In this document: one piece after another, positions 17,692 through 26,941 of the stretch
How the letters are laid out: every line of letters begins with the position of its first letter
Position numbering within the stretch: position 1 is the first letter of the stretch
NCBI RefSeq assembly: GCF_018881815.1
Contig: NZ_JACVPP010000001.1
Coordinates: 1,295,097-1,359,096, forward strand
Direction: 5' to 3'
Origin: Polynucleobacter sp. MWH-HuK1
Lineage (GTDB): Bacteria; Pseudomonadota; Gammaproteobacteria; Burkholderiales; Burkholderiaceae
DNA: 64,000 nucleotides
Notes under the pieces: generated by a model
Seen by the model: the letters and a program-made list of their open reading frames with translations, nothing else
The model's database searches: none
Told to the model about the DNA's origin: nothing
Translations under genes and position numbers: made by a program

Positions 17692-19908
17692 ATGACTATA
17701 AATACAAATGCTTCCCGTCGCCACTTTGTTATCGGCTCTAGTGCAATTGCCACTGGACTAGCCATTGGCTTTGATCTCTCCTTTATGTCTACTGCCCATG
17801 CTGCGATGGGTACTGGCACTACCGCAATGACTCCACTAGCCACCCCAGAGATTGGTGTGTGGGTTGTGGTGAAGCCAAACGATGATGTTGTTGTGCGTAT
17901 TGTTCGCTCTGAAATGGGTCAAGGCACTATTACTGGTTTGGCACAGATGGTTGCCGAAGAGTTGCAGTGCGATTGGAAAAAAGTTTCTTATGATTACCCA
18001 TCTCCTGGCGAGAATTTAAAGCGTAACAAAGTCTGGGGAAGTTACTCAACAGGGGGTAGCCGGGGTATCCGCACTTCTGAGCAATATGTTCGCAAAGGTG
18101 GTGCTGCAGCACGCATGATGTTGATTCAGGCTGCTGCCAATCAGTGGAATGTTCCAGCCGCAGAGTGTGTGGCTAAAGACAGCATCATTACACACACACC
18201 TTCTGGTAAGAAAACAACTTTCGGCAAAGTATCTGTTGCAGCATCACAGTTAGAGGTGCCAAAAGATGTGCCGTTGAAAGATCCAAAAGAGTGGAAGCTC
18301 ATTGGTAAGTCTGTAAATCGCATTGACGGTGTATCTGACAAGGTTACCGGTAAACAAGTTTATGCAATCGATTTGAAGATGCCTGGCATGTTAGTCGCTA
18401 ATATTAAGGAATCCCCTGTATTTGGTGGCAAAGTAAAGAGTTACGATGCAACTAAAGCCCAAAGCATGAAGGGTGTTAAGAAGGTTGTGCAGGTTGGAGA
18501 CACCGCGGTAGCAGTTGTTGCTGATACTTTCTGGCAAGCAAAAACCGCTTTAGACCAAGTCAATATTGTTTGGGATAACGGTTCAAATGGGGAGCTCTCT
18601 AGTGCTGGCATCAAGAAGATGTTGGAAGAAGGCCTTACTGCGAATGATGCATTTGCACATAACTCGAATGGTGATGTAAAGGCCGCCATGTCAAGTGCAT
18701 CTAAGACATTAGAGGCTACTTACTTTTACCCATTTTTAAATCATGCAACTCTGGAGCCGCAAACCGCTACCGCCAAGTGGACTCCAGATTCATGTGAAGC
18801 TTGGGTGCCAACACAGGATGGTGAGGCTTCATTGGCTGCGGTAATTGCTGCATCTGGATTGCCCGCTGATAAATGTAATGTCTATAAAGTAAACTTGGGT
18901 GGCGGATTTGGACGTCGTGGCGCTTTCCAAGATTACACAACGCAAGCGGTAAATATTGCTAAGCAATTGCCAGGTACGCCTATCAAGTTAATTTGGACTC
19001 GCGAAGAAGATATGACGCAAGGTCGTTATCATCCGGTAATGATGTGCAAAATGTCTGCTGCAATCGATGACAAGAAGAATGTGACAGCAGTAAATATGCG
19101 TTTATCTGGCCAGTCCATCTTGGCTGCTGTACGTCCGGCTGTTGTGGCTGCAAACAAAGGCAAGGATCCTTTAGCATTTCAAGGTGTCGATCCAACTGGC
19201 GAGCATGGCATTACTTACAGCTTCCCCAATCTCAATATTGACTATGCAATGCGCAATACAACCGTGCCGCCAGGATTCTGGCGTGGCGTGAACGTGAACC
19301 AAAATGCGATCTTCATCGAAACCTTTATGGATGAGATGGCCGAAGCAACTGGTGTTGACGCTGTTGAGTTCCGCCGCAAGCATATGGAAAAGTATCCTCG
19401 TGCTGTAGCAGTGCTGAACGCTGTAGCTGATGGCATTGGTTGGAACACTCCTGCTAAACCAGGCGTATTCCGCGGCGTTGCTCAAATGCGTTCATTCGGC
19501 AGTTATGTAGCTGCCGCATGTGAGCTTTCAGTGACCAATGGCAATGAAGTAAAGATTCATCGCATTGTTGCTGCTACTGACCCAGGTTATGTAGTGAACC
19601 CTGCCCAAGTGGCACGTCAGGTATCTGGTTCATTTGTGTATGGCTTGTCTGCATTATTTGAAGAAGAGATCACAATTGAAAAGGGTGCAGTTGTACAAAA
19701 GAACTTTGACACCTTCGGTTCGATTCGTCTCGCACAAATGCCTAAAGTTGAAACCATCATCATTCAAGGTGGCGGTAAAGACTGGGGTGGAGTAGGTGAG
19801 CCAACGATTGCGGTAGCTGCACCAGCGGTTCTGAATGCCTTTTATCGTGCAACTGGCAAACGTCTGCGCACGGTTCCTCTGAAAAACAGCGGTATTAAGC
19901 TGGTTTAA
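17692..19908 (+). CDS. Molybdopterin-binding large subunit of xanthine dehydrogenase-family Mo hydroxylase (IorB-like)
   Basis: Tat-like leader SRRHFVIGSSAIATG; GGGFGRRG, GVGEPTIAVAAPAVLNAFYRATG; start moved to 17692. Confidence 0.92.
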   Translation: MTINTNASRRHFVIGSSAIATGLAIGFDLSFMSTAHAAMGTGTTAMTPLATPEIGVWVVVKPNDDVVVRIVRSEMGQGTITGLAQMVAEELQCDWKKVSYDYPSPGENLKRNKVWGSYSTGGSRGIRTSEQYVRKGGAAARMMLIQAAANQWNVPAAECVAKDSIITHTPSGKKTTFGKVSVAASQLEVPKDVPLKDPKEWKLIGKSVNRIDGVSDKVTGKQVYAIDLKMPGMLVANIKESPVFGGKVKSYDATKAQSMKGVKKVVQVGDTAVAVVADTFWQAKTALDQVNIVWDNGSNGELSSAGIKKMLEEGLTANDAFAHNSNGDVKAAMSSASKTLEATYFYPFLNHATLEPQTATAKWTPDSCEAWVPTQDGEASLAAVIAASGLPADKCNVYKVNLGGGFGRRGAFQDYTTQAVNIAKQLPGTPIKLIWTREEDMTQGRYHPVMMCKMSAAIDDKKNVTAVNMRLSGQSILAAVRPAVVAANKGKDPLAFQGVDPTGEHGITYSFPNLNIDYAMRNTTVPPGFWRGVNVNQNAIFIETFMDEMAEATGVDAVEFRRKHMEKYPRAVAVLNAVADGIGWNTPAKPGVFRGVAQMRSFGSYVAAACELSVTNGNEVKIHRIVAATDPGYVVNPAQVARQVSGSFVYGLSALFEEEITIEKGAVVQKNFDTFGSIRLAQMPKVETIIIQGGGKDWGGVGEPTIAVAAPAVLNAFYRATGKRLRTVPLKNSGIKLV

Positions 19909-19933
19909 GAGCTGACTTATTGAAATTGTGTCC

Positions 19934-20368
19934 ATGAGAATGAGGATTGCACTAGCAGTATCTTTGCTAGTGATCCTCAATCTTCAGTTTGCACACGCTC
20001 AAGCCATCAAAGGGGATTCGATTATCGAATCCCTTTCTGCTGACCCTGGTGATCCGTTACGTGGTCGAGCTATTGTGGCAAGTCGTCAAACTGGCTTGTG
20101 TTTACTGTGTCATAGCGGCCCTTTTCCAGAAGAGCGCTTTCAAGGTAACTTAGCTCCAGAGCTCAAAGCAAGCGTGGTGAGATTGAATGCATCTCAACTT
20201 AGGGCGCGCATTGTGAATGCAGCACATTTCAATCCACAAACCATCATGCCGTCTTATTACCAAACAAGTCATCTTAATCGGGTTGCCCCTAAGTTTGCTG
20301 GTCAAACCCTATTAAGCGGACAAGAGATAGAGGATGTTATTGCCTTTTTAGTGACGCTGAATAATTAA
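19934..20368 (+). CDS. soxX: Sox c-type cytochrome SoxX
   Basis: Signal peptide, CLLCH haem motif, IMPSYY, EIEDVIAFLVTL. Confidence 0.85.
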   Translation: MRMRIALAVSLLVILNLQFAHAQAIKGDSIIESLSADPGDPLRGRAIVASRQTGLCLLCHSGPFPEERFQGNLAPELKASVVRLNASQLRARIVNAAHFNPQTIMPSYYQTSHLNRVAPKFAGQTLLSGQEIEDVIAFLVTLNN

Positions 20369-20386
20369 CGAGACATTACAAATAAA

Positions 20387-20863
20387 ATGAAGAAGATCAT
20401 TCACTATCCGCGGCGACACTGGTTAAAACAAGTGCAAGGACTCGGTCTATTAGCCTTGGCTACTTGCTTAACCCCCATGAAAGCCTTTGCAAAAAAAGAA
20501 GATGCAGATGAGGTCATTAAAAAAATCACAGGCGGAGCTCCAGTTAAAGATGGCAAGGTTACTTTGACGATCCCTCCATTGGTGGAAAACGGAAATCTAG
20601 TTGTTTTAAAAGTGAGCGTGGATAGTCCGATGACTGTTAACGATTATGTCAAGACGATACATGTAGTTGCTGAAGCCAATCCTTCACCAAATATCTTTAC
20701 CGTTTACTTAACACCACGTTCAGGCATCGCAAATGTAACTACTCGCGTTCGTTTAGCTGACAGTCAAAGAGTCTGGGCAATTGCACAGATGAGTAATGGT
20801 AGTTTTTGGCGGGGATCAGCAGAAACCTTGGTAACTCTCTCGGCCTGTACGGAGATGGTATGA
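20387..20863 (+). CDS. soxY: SoxY-like sulfur carrier protein with atypical C terminus
   Basis: Tat-like leader, SoxY domain (VENGNLVVLKVSVDSPMTVNDYVKTIHVVAEANPSP); terminal ...TLSACTEMV*. Confidence 0.82.
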   Translation: MKKIIHYPRRHWLKQVQGLGLLALATCLTPMKAFAKKEDADEVIKKITGGAPVKDGKVTLTIPPLVENGNLVVLKVSVDSPMTVNDYVKTIHVVAEANPSPNIFTVYLTPRSGIANVTTRVRLADSQRVWAIAQMSNGSFWRGSAETLVTLSACTEMV

Positions 20864-21189
20864 GTAAAACTTCCCGCACATCTATAACCATGCCATCAAC
20901 GGCAAAGAAAGATTCCATTATTGAGATTCGAGCGATTGCACAGCATGATATGGAGTCAGGTTTTCGTTATACCGAAGGCGGTAAGCAGATCCCTCGCGAC
21001 ATTATTCGTACCTTTACTTGCACCTATAACAATGTAGAGGTATTCAAGGCAGATTTCTATTCTGGTATTGGCGCCAATCCTTTAATCATCTTCACAACAG
21101 TTGCGGTTGAATCTGGAACTCTTGAATTTAAGTGGGTTGGAGATGGTGGCTATGAAGCGGTAAATCAGTCTTGCATTACTGTTTCGTGA
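20860..21189 (+). CDS. soxZ: SoxZ sulfur-carrier partner
   Basis: IIEIRAIAQHDMESGFR...IPRDIIRTFTCTYN, C-terminal FKWVGDGGYEA; ATGA overlap with soxY. Confidence 0.88.
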   Translation: MSKTSRTSITMPSTAKKDSIIEIRAIAQHDMESGFRYTEGGKQIPRDIIRTFTCTYNNVEVFKADFYSGIGANPLIIFTTVAVESGTLEFKWVGDGGYEAVNQSCITVS

Positions 21190-21956
21190 ACTTAATCCTT
21201 TCTCTATTTCTTGGCGGTATTTTTCTCACTCTGGGTAGCCCCCTTACATACGGCGCCTCTGCAAAACATCAATCTAGCTATGAGTTGATGTCTGCCGATA
21301 ACAAAGCAATGCAGGATGACCCATCATTAAATCCTGCGATGTTTTGGGTGGGTGATGGAGAAAATTTATGGCAACAAAAAATTGGCTCTCAGAATAAGTC
21401 TTGCAGCTCTTGTCATGGTGATGCAAAGAGATCGATGCGTGGTGTTGCGCCCCAATTTCCTAAAGTAATTAAAGGTAAATTGCAGACTCTAGAAGGGCAA
21501 ATTAATCAATGTCGCGTTGGAGCGCAGGGAGTATCCTCATTGGCTTATGAGAGTAAAGATCTTCTGGCGCTGACAGCCTTTGTCGCTTTTCAATCTAAAG
21601 GTATGCCCATTTCTATCAGCGAGACCCCGGCAAATACATCCTTTTTGAAGAAAGGCCGCCAGACATTTAATGAGAGGATGGGGCAACTCAATCTATCTTG
21701 TGCCCAATGCCATGAGGATAGGGCAGGTTTAAAGCTAGGTGGAAGCCTCATTCCGCAGGGGCATCCTAATGCTTACCCTATTTACCGTTTGGAATGGCAA
21801 ACCTTGGGCTCTGTACAACGTCGACTTCGTAATTGTATGAGCGGAGTTAGGGCTCAGCAGTTTGAATATGGTTCGCCAGAGATGGCGCAATTAGAGTTAT
21901 TTCTGATGTGGCGAGCAAGAGGCTTACCTCTGGAATCTCCAGGGGTAAGGCCTTAA
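21186..21956 (+). CDS. soxA: Dihaem SoxA cytochrome
   Basis: Two CXXCH motifs (CSSCH, CAQCH) and RNCMSGVRA Cys motif; GTGA overlap with soxZ suggests GTG start. Confidence 0.85.
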   Translation: MNLILSLFLGGIFLTLGSPLTYGASAKHQSSYELMSADNKAMQDDPSLNPAMFWVGDGENLWQQKIGSQNKSCSSCHGDAKRSMRGVAPQFPKVIKGKLQTLEGQINQCRVGAQGVSSLAYESKDLLALTAFVAFQSKGMPISISETPANTSFLKKGRQTFNERMGQLNLSCAQCHEDRAGLKLGGSLIPQGHPNAYPIYRLEWQTLGSVQRRLRNCMSGVRAQQFEYGSPEMAQLELFLMWRARGLPLESPGVRP

Positions 21957-21972
21957 AAAAACCGTTGTTGAA

Positions 21973-22827
21973 TTAGTCCGAGAAGACTACAGAAGTCGCA
22001 CCATTAATGAGAACGCGATCATGCAGGTAGTAACGTAAAGCTCTAGAGAGAACAGTGCGTTCTAAATCACGCCCTTTACGCACTAAATCGTCTGGCGTAT
22101 CACCATGCGTAACGCGAGTAACGTCTTGCTCGATAATCGGACCTTCATCCAAATCGCTGGTGACAAAATGGGCGGTAGCGCCAATGAGCTTGATGCCGCG
22201 AGCATGAGCCTGGTGGTAAGGCTTTGCGCCTTTAAAACTAGGCAAGAATGAGTGGTGAACGTTGATGCAACGCCCAGAAAGCTTAGTAGATAAATCATCG
22301 GACAAGATCTGCATGTAACGCGCCAAGATCACCATATCCACCTTATTTTCTGCAATAATTTCTAAAAGCTTGGCTTCCTGTGCTGGCTTGGTCTCTGGAG
22401 TTACTGGTAAGTGATAAAAGGGGATGTCAGAAAAATCAATACTGGCGTAAACATCACGTGGGTGATTGGAAACAATGCCGCAAACAATCATTGGTAACTC
22501 ACCAATACGCCAGCGGTAAAGCAAATCAACCAAGCAATGATCCAATTTGGAAGCCATGATTAAGACGCGCTTCAGATCTTTTACTGCACGTAATTCCCAG
22601 GTAAGATCAAAGCGTTTTGCAATTTCTAAAAAGCCAGCTCTTAATGTGTCTGCATTTGCTGGGCAGCTAAAGCTCACCCGCATAAAGAATCGCTTTGAGG
22701 CCTTGTCATCAAACTGTTGGGCTTCCTCAATATCACCACCTAGTTCAAAAATATAAGTAGCAACTGCGGCAACAATTCCAGGCTTATTTGGACAGGTAAG
22801 GGTGAGGTAGTAGTTTTCCGTGGCCAT
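21973..22827 (-). CDS. purU: Formyltetrahydrofolate deformylase
   Basis: ACT domain N-terminus, NVHHSFLPSFKGAKPYHQAH, GATAHFV motif. Confidence 0.93.
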   Translation of the reverse strand: MATENYYLTLTCPNKPGIVAAVATYIFELGGDIEEAQQFDDKASKRFFMRVSFSCPANADTLRAGFLEIAKRFDLTWELRAVKDLKRVLIMASKLDHCLVDLLYRWRIGELPMIVCGIVSNHPRDVYASIDFSDIPFYHLPVTPETKPAQEAKLLEIIAENKVDMVILARYMQILSDDLSTKLSGRCINVHHSFLPSFKGAKPYHQAHARGIKLIGATAHFVTSDLDEGPIIEQDVTRVTHGDTPDDLVRKGRDLERTVLSRALRYYLHDRVLINGATSVVFSD

Positions 22828-22899
22828 ATTAAATCGTCAGTTGAGTGCTAATAAGTGCTAATTTTAGTCTGTTATGTCTTTAAAGGGGTGAGTAAAGTG

Positions 22900-23325
22900 C
22901 TATTGCTTGGCGGTGTCTTTGCTTAAGTCTGCTGGACCCAATAAAGGCTCGCTTTTATCTGTGACAGTGGGTAATACAACCTCAATGCAGATAGGTTTGG
23001 AGTCGATCACATTAAAGAAGCTACATTCTTTTTTGGTTGCCGCAGAAGCGGCATGCTCCAAAGGAGATTTTCCCGTTGCTGCGGTAGAGGCTAGACTAGC
23101 TGCAGTGCTGGGATTAGCAATCGCAGCAGTGCCTGCAGAGCTAGCTGCGGCAGTGCCACTGCTACTGAGTGCTGCTAGCGGCGCTGCGCAAGCAGTCAAT
23201 AACACCAAAGTAACAATGAAGCCAAATCCGAGGGCGGTATTCCACCCTCTGTGATGATATTTACTTGCTACGACACGCAACGTTGTAGACGCCAGCTGGC
23301 CAAGAGCCGTTCTCAATGGTTTCAA
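22900..23325 (-). CDS. Ala/Ser-rich putative lipoprotein (start uncertain)
   Basis: Hydrophobic segment followed by lipobox-like LLTAC; overlaps end of upstream CDS. Confidence 0.4.
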   Translation of the reverse strand: MKPLRTALGQLASTTLRVVASKYHHRGWNTALGFGFIVTLVLLTACAAPLAALSSSGTAAASSAGTAAIANPSTAASLASTAATGKSPLEHAASAATKKECSFFNVIDSKPICIEVVLPTVTDKSEPLLGPADLSKDTAKQ

Positions 23326-23665
23326 ATTGACTGTCTGGAGTTTTTTGCTCTTCTACGACTTTACCTTTACCCATGTTTTCAGAAAACACTTTGAATTCAA
23401 TTGGGCGATATATTATTGCGCTGCAATCGAATTCATTTAGGCCAATAATAGAATTTGCACTTTCCTTGGTTTTTGGATTCTGTCCAGGCTTTTTGAAGTC
23501 TAGTAATGAAATTATTTGTGCTTTATCGCCTTGCTTCTGAAGGGTGGCTGTATCGGCGTAAAGAGTAAAAGCATCGGTTTTCCCAATCTCTTGCCATTCA
23601 GCAAGTGCATTACCGGAGCAGGGCAAGGTCACGCCCAAAACACACATAGAAAATATTATTTTCAT
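23261..23665 (-). CDS. Secreted hypothetical protein (surface-adhesin E-like)
   Basis: Signal peptide; WQEIGKTDAFTLYADTATLQKQGDKAQIISLLDF pattern. Confidence 0.65.
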   Translation of the reverse strand: MKIIFSMCVLGVTLPCSGNALAEWQEIGKTDAFTLYADTATLQKQGDKAQIISLLDFKKPGQNPKTKESANSIIGLNEFDCSAIIYRPIEFKVFSENMGKGKVVEEQKTPDSQFETIENGSWPAGVYNVACRSK

Positions 23666-23752
23666 GAAAAACCCTTGTAAATTACTGGTAATAATTTCTT
23701 TATTTTACCCGCCAACAGACGTGTTGGTGACATTTTTGGTTTATCCAAATCC

Positions 23753-26212
23753 TTACTTATTGCTCAATTCTAGCTGGCGACTCGACTTTTCAGGCTTCAT
23801 TTGCAATGGTAGGTATTCATTATTGGCCCACAAAGAGTTCATATTGCGGTATAGCTTGCTTTGTACCCATCCTGATTGGCCTGTTTGATAGACGAAGACA
23901 GACTTTTCTAGATCTGAAAAATCGAAGACAGTTCGCAAGCTTGGGGCCTGTAGAGTTTCATACGGATTTTTAGACTGCAATAACTCCAGGCGCCCCACGT
24001 TGATCGAAAAGCTATCACCGGGGAATGGGGTTTTGATATTAAAGAAGTCCCCCAGCAGGGGGATTTTGCTAAATGGGCGATGCTCGGAGATGGCTATATG
24101 TGCATTTCCCCAAGCCCAGGACTGAGGATCATTGCCATACTCTTTGCTGAGATATTCCAGCGCCTTATCAAGAGCAAGGTTTGCCGATTCCTGGCAAGAC
24201 TCCACACCCTCCGTTTTAGGATTGTCACACCATGGGCTATTGGGATTTTGTACTTGATTAAGTAGGGGCGCGCGATAATTTCGTGAACCATAATTTTCTG
24301 TGAATAAATAACTTAAGCGCGAGAATAGATTGCGAGTGAGTTGGTCGGCCCAAGCATTGAAAATAAGAGCGCCCGCACTACCTACTTTCATATCACCATC
24401 AAAATTTCTTGCAATCTCCATTGCTTTAGCACTTAAAGGATGAGATGACTTACTAGATTTAAAAAGATCTAGAAGTGGTGTGGCGGCAAGAGATAGAGTA
24501 TCGCCTTGCATCGTTTTCATGTCATCAAATGAGTGAATATTTTTTGCTTTGATGAGATCAACAATGCGGTGATAGCGCGTTGGTAATTCCCAGTCACCCG
24601 TCAAAGGATTGGGATCATTCGCTGCCATGATCTTTTGATTGGCTGTAGCAATCCAGCCTTGTTCGGGATTATTGCTGGCGGGAAGTTGTTCAAAAGGAAC
24701 GTAACCATTCCAGTCATATTCCTTCTCCCAACCTAGCGCAGGAGCAACGCCATATAAGCCATGATGCAGGAGTCGTTTTGGAGCAATACCAGCAGCTTGA
24801 TAGGCAATATTGCCTTCCGTATCCGCCATCACCACATTTTGCATAGGTGCGTAATTTTTTCGTAGCGCTAGCTTGAATTGATCAAGGTCAGCAGAGCGAT
24901 TCATTTCCAACAGGCCAACAACAGATTGATTTTCAATATCTAGCGCTGTCCATCGAAGTGCTAATGCAAAGCGATCGGTATCAATAACGCGTTTATCTTG
25001 ACGGTATGAATCCGAAATCACAGGTCCATGTCGAGTTTCCTTTACTAAAAAAGTAAAAGAGGGTGCACCTTTAATGTCAATAATTTCTTGGTGAACTTTA
25101 AAAGGCAGCGGACCGTCTGGACCTCGATACATACCGGGATTCTTGGTGTCAATTTGTTCGATGTAAATATCTTGAACATCTGGACCAGTATTAGTAAAGC
25201 TCCACGCGTACTTATCTGTTCTCCCTAAAACAACCCCCGGAATTCCGGGTAAGGTTCCGCCAATCACATTAATTCCAGGCGCCTCAAGATGTGCGAAATA
25301 CCAAATGGCTGGTGCGGATAGCCCAAGATGTGGGTCATTGGCCAATAAAGGCTTGCCAGTTGCACTCAACTTTCCACTCAGTGCCCAGTTGTTTGAGCCA
25401 ATACCATCTTTCCCGCCCAGTCGATTCCATTGACTTAGCTCTGTTGCGGGCAAGTTTTGAGGTTTAGTTTCTAGTGGGCCGGGATTAGGGTGAAAAACTT
25501 TCAGATCTCGATATAACTTGGAAAAATCCATATTGCTGACGGGCTCACCAGGCTCATTTGGTGGAGTAACTTCCCATACTTGTTTGGTGCTGAGATACTG
25601 AGAAAGCTCTAGTCTTTGTATTTCTTTATGCCAGTTGCCGCCAAGGTCGTAAGCCATCATCAACATCCAGGCAACACTATCCGTTGGAGACCAGTGACCA
25701 GGCTTTGATCCGGTCAAGAAATACTCAATCGGTAGTGCCCACCCTAGTTGCGCATTACCTGCATTCACGCCGTCTGCGTAGGCTTGCAATAGCCTCTTAG
25801 CAGATACAGGGTAGTGATCAAATTGACGCTCTGCTGCGCGTTTTATTCCAAGAGTGCGTACAAAGCGATCAATTTTTACAGTGTCATTGCCTAGAATTTC
25901 TGAGAGTCGTCCGCTGGCAATGCGGCGATTCATTTCCATTTGCCATGAACGCTCGCTAGCATGAAGATAGCCCAAGGCAAAGTAAGCATCTGCCTGATTT
26001 TTTGCTTTGATATGGGGAATATCGACTTCATCAAATGTGATTGCTATCGAGTCACCCAGGCTTTTAATTATTCGCTTGCCGGAAATATTCGATTGAGCGG
26101 AATATAAATAGGTCGCAGTTACTGTTAAACCAGCCACAAGGCTGAGTCCGATAAGCCAAAAAAGGACCCGCAAAAACGTATTTGGTCTAGATGATTTCCC
26201 CAGTAAATTCAT
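23753..26212 (-). CDS. Penicillin acylase / acyl-homoserine-lactone acylase family (Ntn hydrolase)
   Basis: GIGSNNWALSGKLSATGKPLLANDPHLGL, alpha-subunit LGYLHASERSWQMEMNRRIASGRLSEI. Confidence 0.9.
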   Translation of the reverse strand: MNLLGKSSRPNTFLRVLFWLIGLSLVAGLTVTATYLYSAQSNISGKRIIKSLGDSIAITFDEVDIPHIKAKNQADAYFALGYLHASERSWQMEMNRRIASGRLSEILGNDTVKIDRFVRTLGIKRAAERQFDHYPVSAKRLLQAYADGVNAGNAQLGWALPIEYFLTGSKPGHWSPTDSVAWMLMMAYDLGGNWHKEIQRLELSQYLSTKQVWEVTPPNEPGEPVSNMDFSKLYRDLKVFHPNPGPLETKPQNLPATELSQWNRLGGKDGIGSNNWALSGKLSATGKPLLANDPHLGLSAPAIWYFAHLEAPGINVIGGTLPGIPGVVLGRTDKYAWSFTNTGPDVQDIYIEQIDTKNPGMYRGPDGPLPFKVHQEIIDIKGAPSFTFLVKETRHGPVISDSYRQDKRVIDTDRFALALRWTALDIENQSVVGLLEMNRSADLDQFKLALRKNYAPMQNVVMADTEGNIAYQAAGIAPKRLLHHGLYGVAPALGWEKEYDWNGYVPFEQLPASNNPEQGWIATANQKIMAANDPNPLTGDWELPTRYHRIVDLIKAKNIHSFDDMKTMQGDTLSLAATPLLDLFKSSKSSHPLSAKAMEIARNFDGDMKVGSAGALIFNAWADQLTRNLFSRLSYLFTENYGSRNYRAPLLNQVQNPNSPWCDNPKTEGVESCQESANLALDKALEYLSKEYGNDPQSWAWGNAHIAISEHRPFSKIPLLGDFFNIKTPFPGDSFSINVGRLELLQSKNPYETLQAPSLRTVFDFSDLEKSVFVYQTGQSGWVQSKLYRNMNSLWANNEYLPLQMKPEKSSRQLELSNK

Positions 26213-26349
26213 GTAGGTATTTTAATTGCTTTATCAAGTCCAACCTTGGTGAGACACCAAAAAAGGGGGCTCTGGGGGCCGGCAACAGGCTTGCATGCTA
26301 AAATTTCGCTTGTCTTGATTTATTTAGCACGGCTTTATTGTTTGTGCGA

Positions 26350-26438
26350 GCCCGAGTGGTGAAATCGGTAGACACAGCAGATTTAAAATCTGCCGACTCA
26401 AAAAAGTCGTGCCGGTTCGATTCCGGCCTCGGGCACCA
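26350..26438 (+). tRNA. tRNA-Leu(TAA)
   Basis: Acceptor GCCCGAG/CTCGGGC, anticodon TAA in AGATTTAAAATCT, long variable arm, encoded CCA. Confidence 0.95.
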
Positions 26439-26458
26439 AAGACACTCATACCTCTTTT

Positions 26459-26926
26459 ATGAATTTACCCAAACTTCTCATTTGCTCCTGCTTGACCATT
26501 TCATCTGCTCTTGCGTGGGGGGTTGATGTCATGGAGTTTCAGTGCAAGCGTTCTGAAAAAGGTTATACCGAAGAATATGCAATGAAGCTCATGCTTGCTT
26601 CGGGCTCGCAGAAGGCAAAAGTTTTTTTAGATGATCGCGATTTAGATCAGTCTGATGCCTTCGGATCTCAGGTGGTGAAGAGTGTCACTCTTGCGCGTCC
26701 GAATATATTGATTTCAATTGAAGCAAAGTTTCCGCCAGAGGAGGTGATGGGGGTTGCTTATCCTGCAGGTAGCGTTATTACCAACATTACGCTTGATCCC
26801 GTCACTGGCAAGTTTAAGAAGGTAGAAAAAATACAGGGCGGCATCTTGGGTGCAACCATAGGTAATGGTGTTCACACCAGTGAAGAAACTTGCTTGCTAT
26901 CTAAAGCGCCTTACAAGATTAAGTAA
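26459..26926 (+). CDS. Secreted hypothetical protein
   Basis: 155-aa ORF with N-terminal signal peptide; no recognised domain. Confidence 0.6.
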   Translation: MNLPKLLICSCLTISSALAWGVDVMEFQCKRSEKGYTEEYAMKLMLASGSQKAKVFLDDRDLDQSDAFGSQVVKSVTLARPNILISIEAKFPPEEVMGVAYPAGSVITNITLDPVTGKFKKVEKIQGGILGATIGNGVHTSEETCLLSKAPYKIK

Positions 26927-26941
26927 GCAGTCAGTCAAGAC

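Noticed and set aside
22907-23254. 115-aa plus-strand ORF opposite the Ala/Ser-rich ORF
   Set aside because: Low-complexity Ala/Leu-rich shadow of the minus-strand ORF with no clear ribosome-binding site.
26350-26438. tRNA genes as integration sites of a genomic island
   Set aside because: No integrase, attL/attR-like repeats or phage genes next to any of the four tRNAs.
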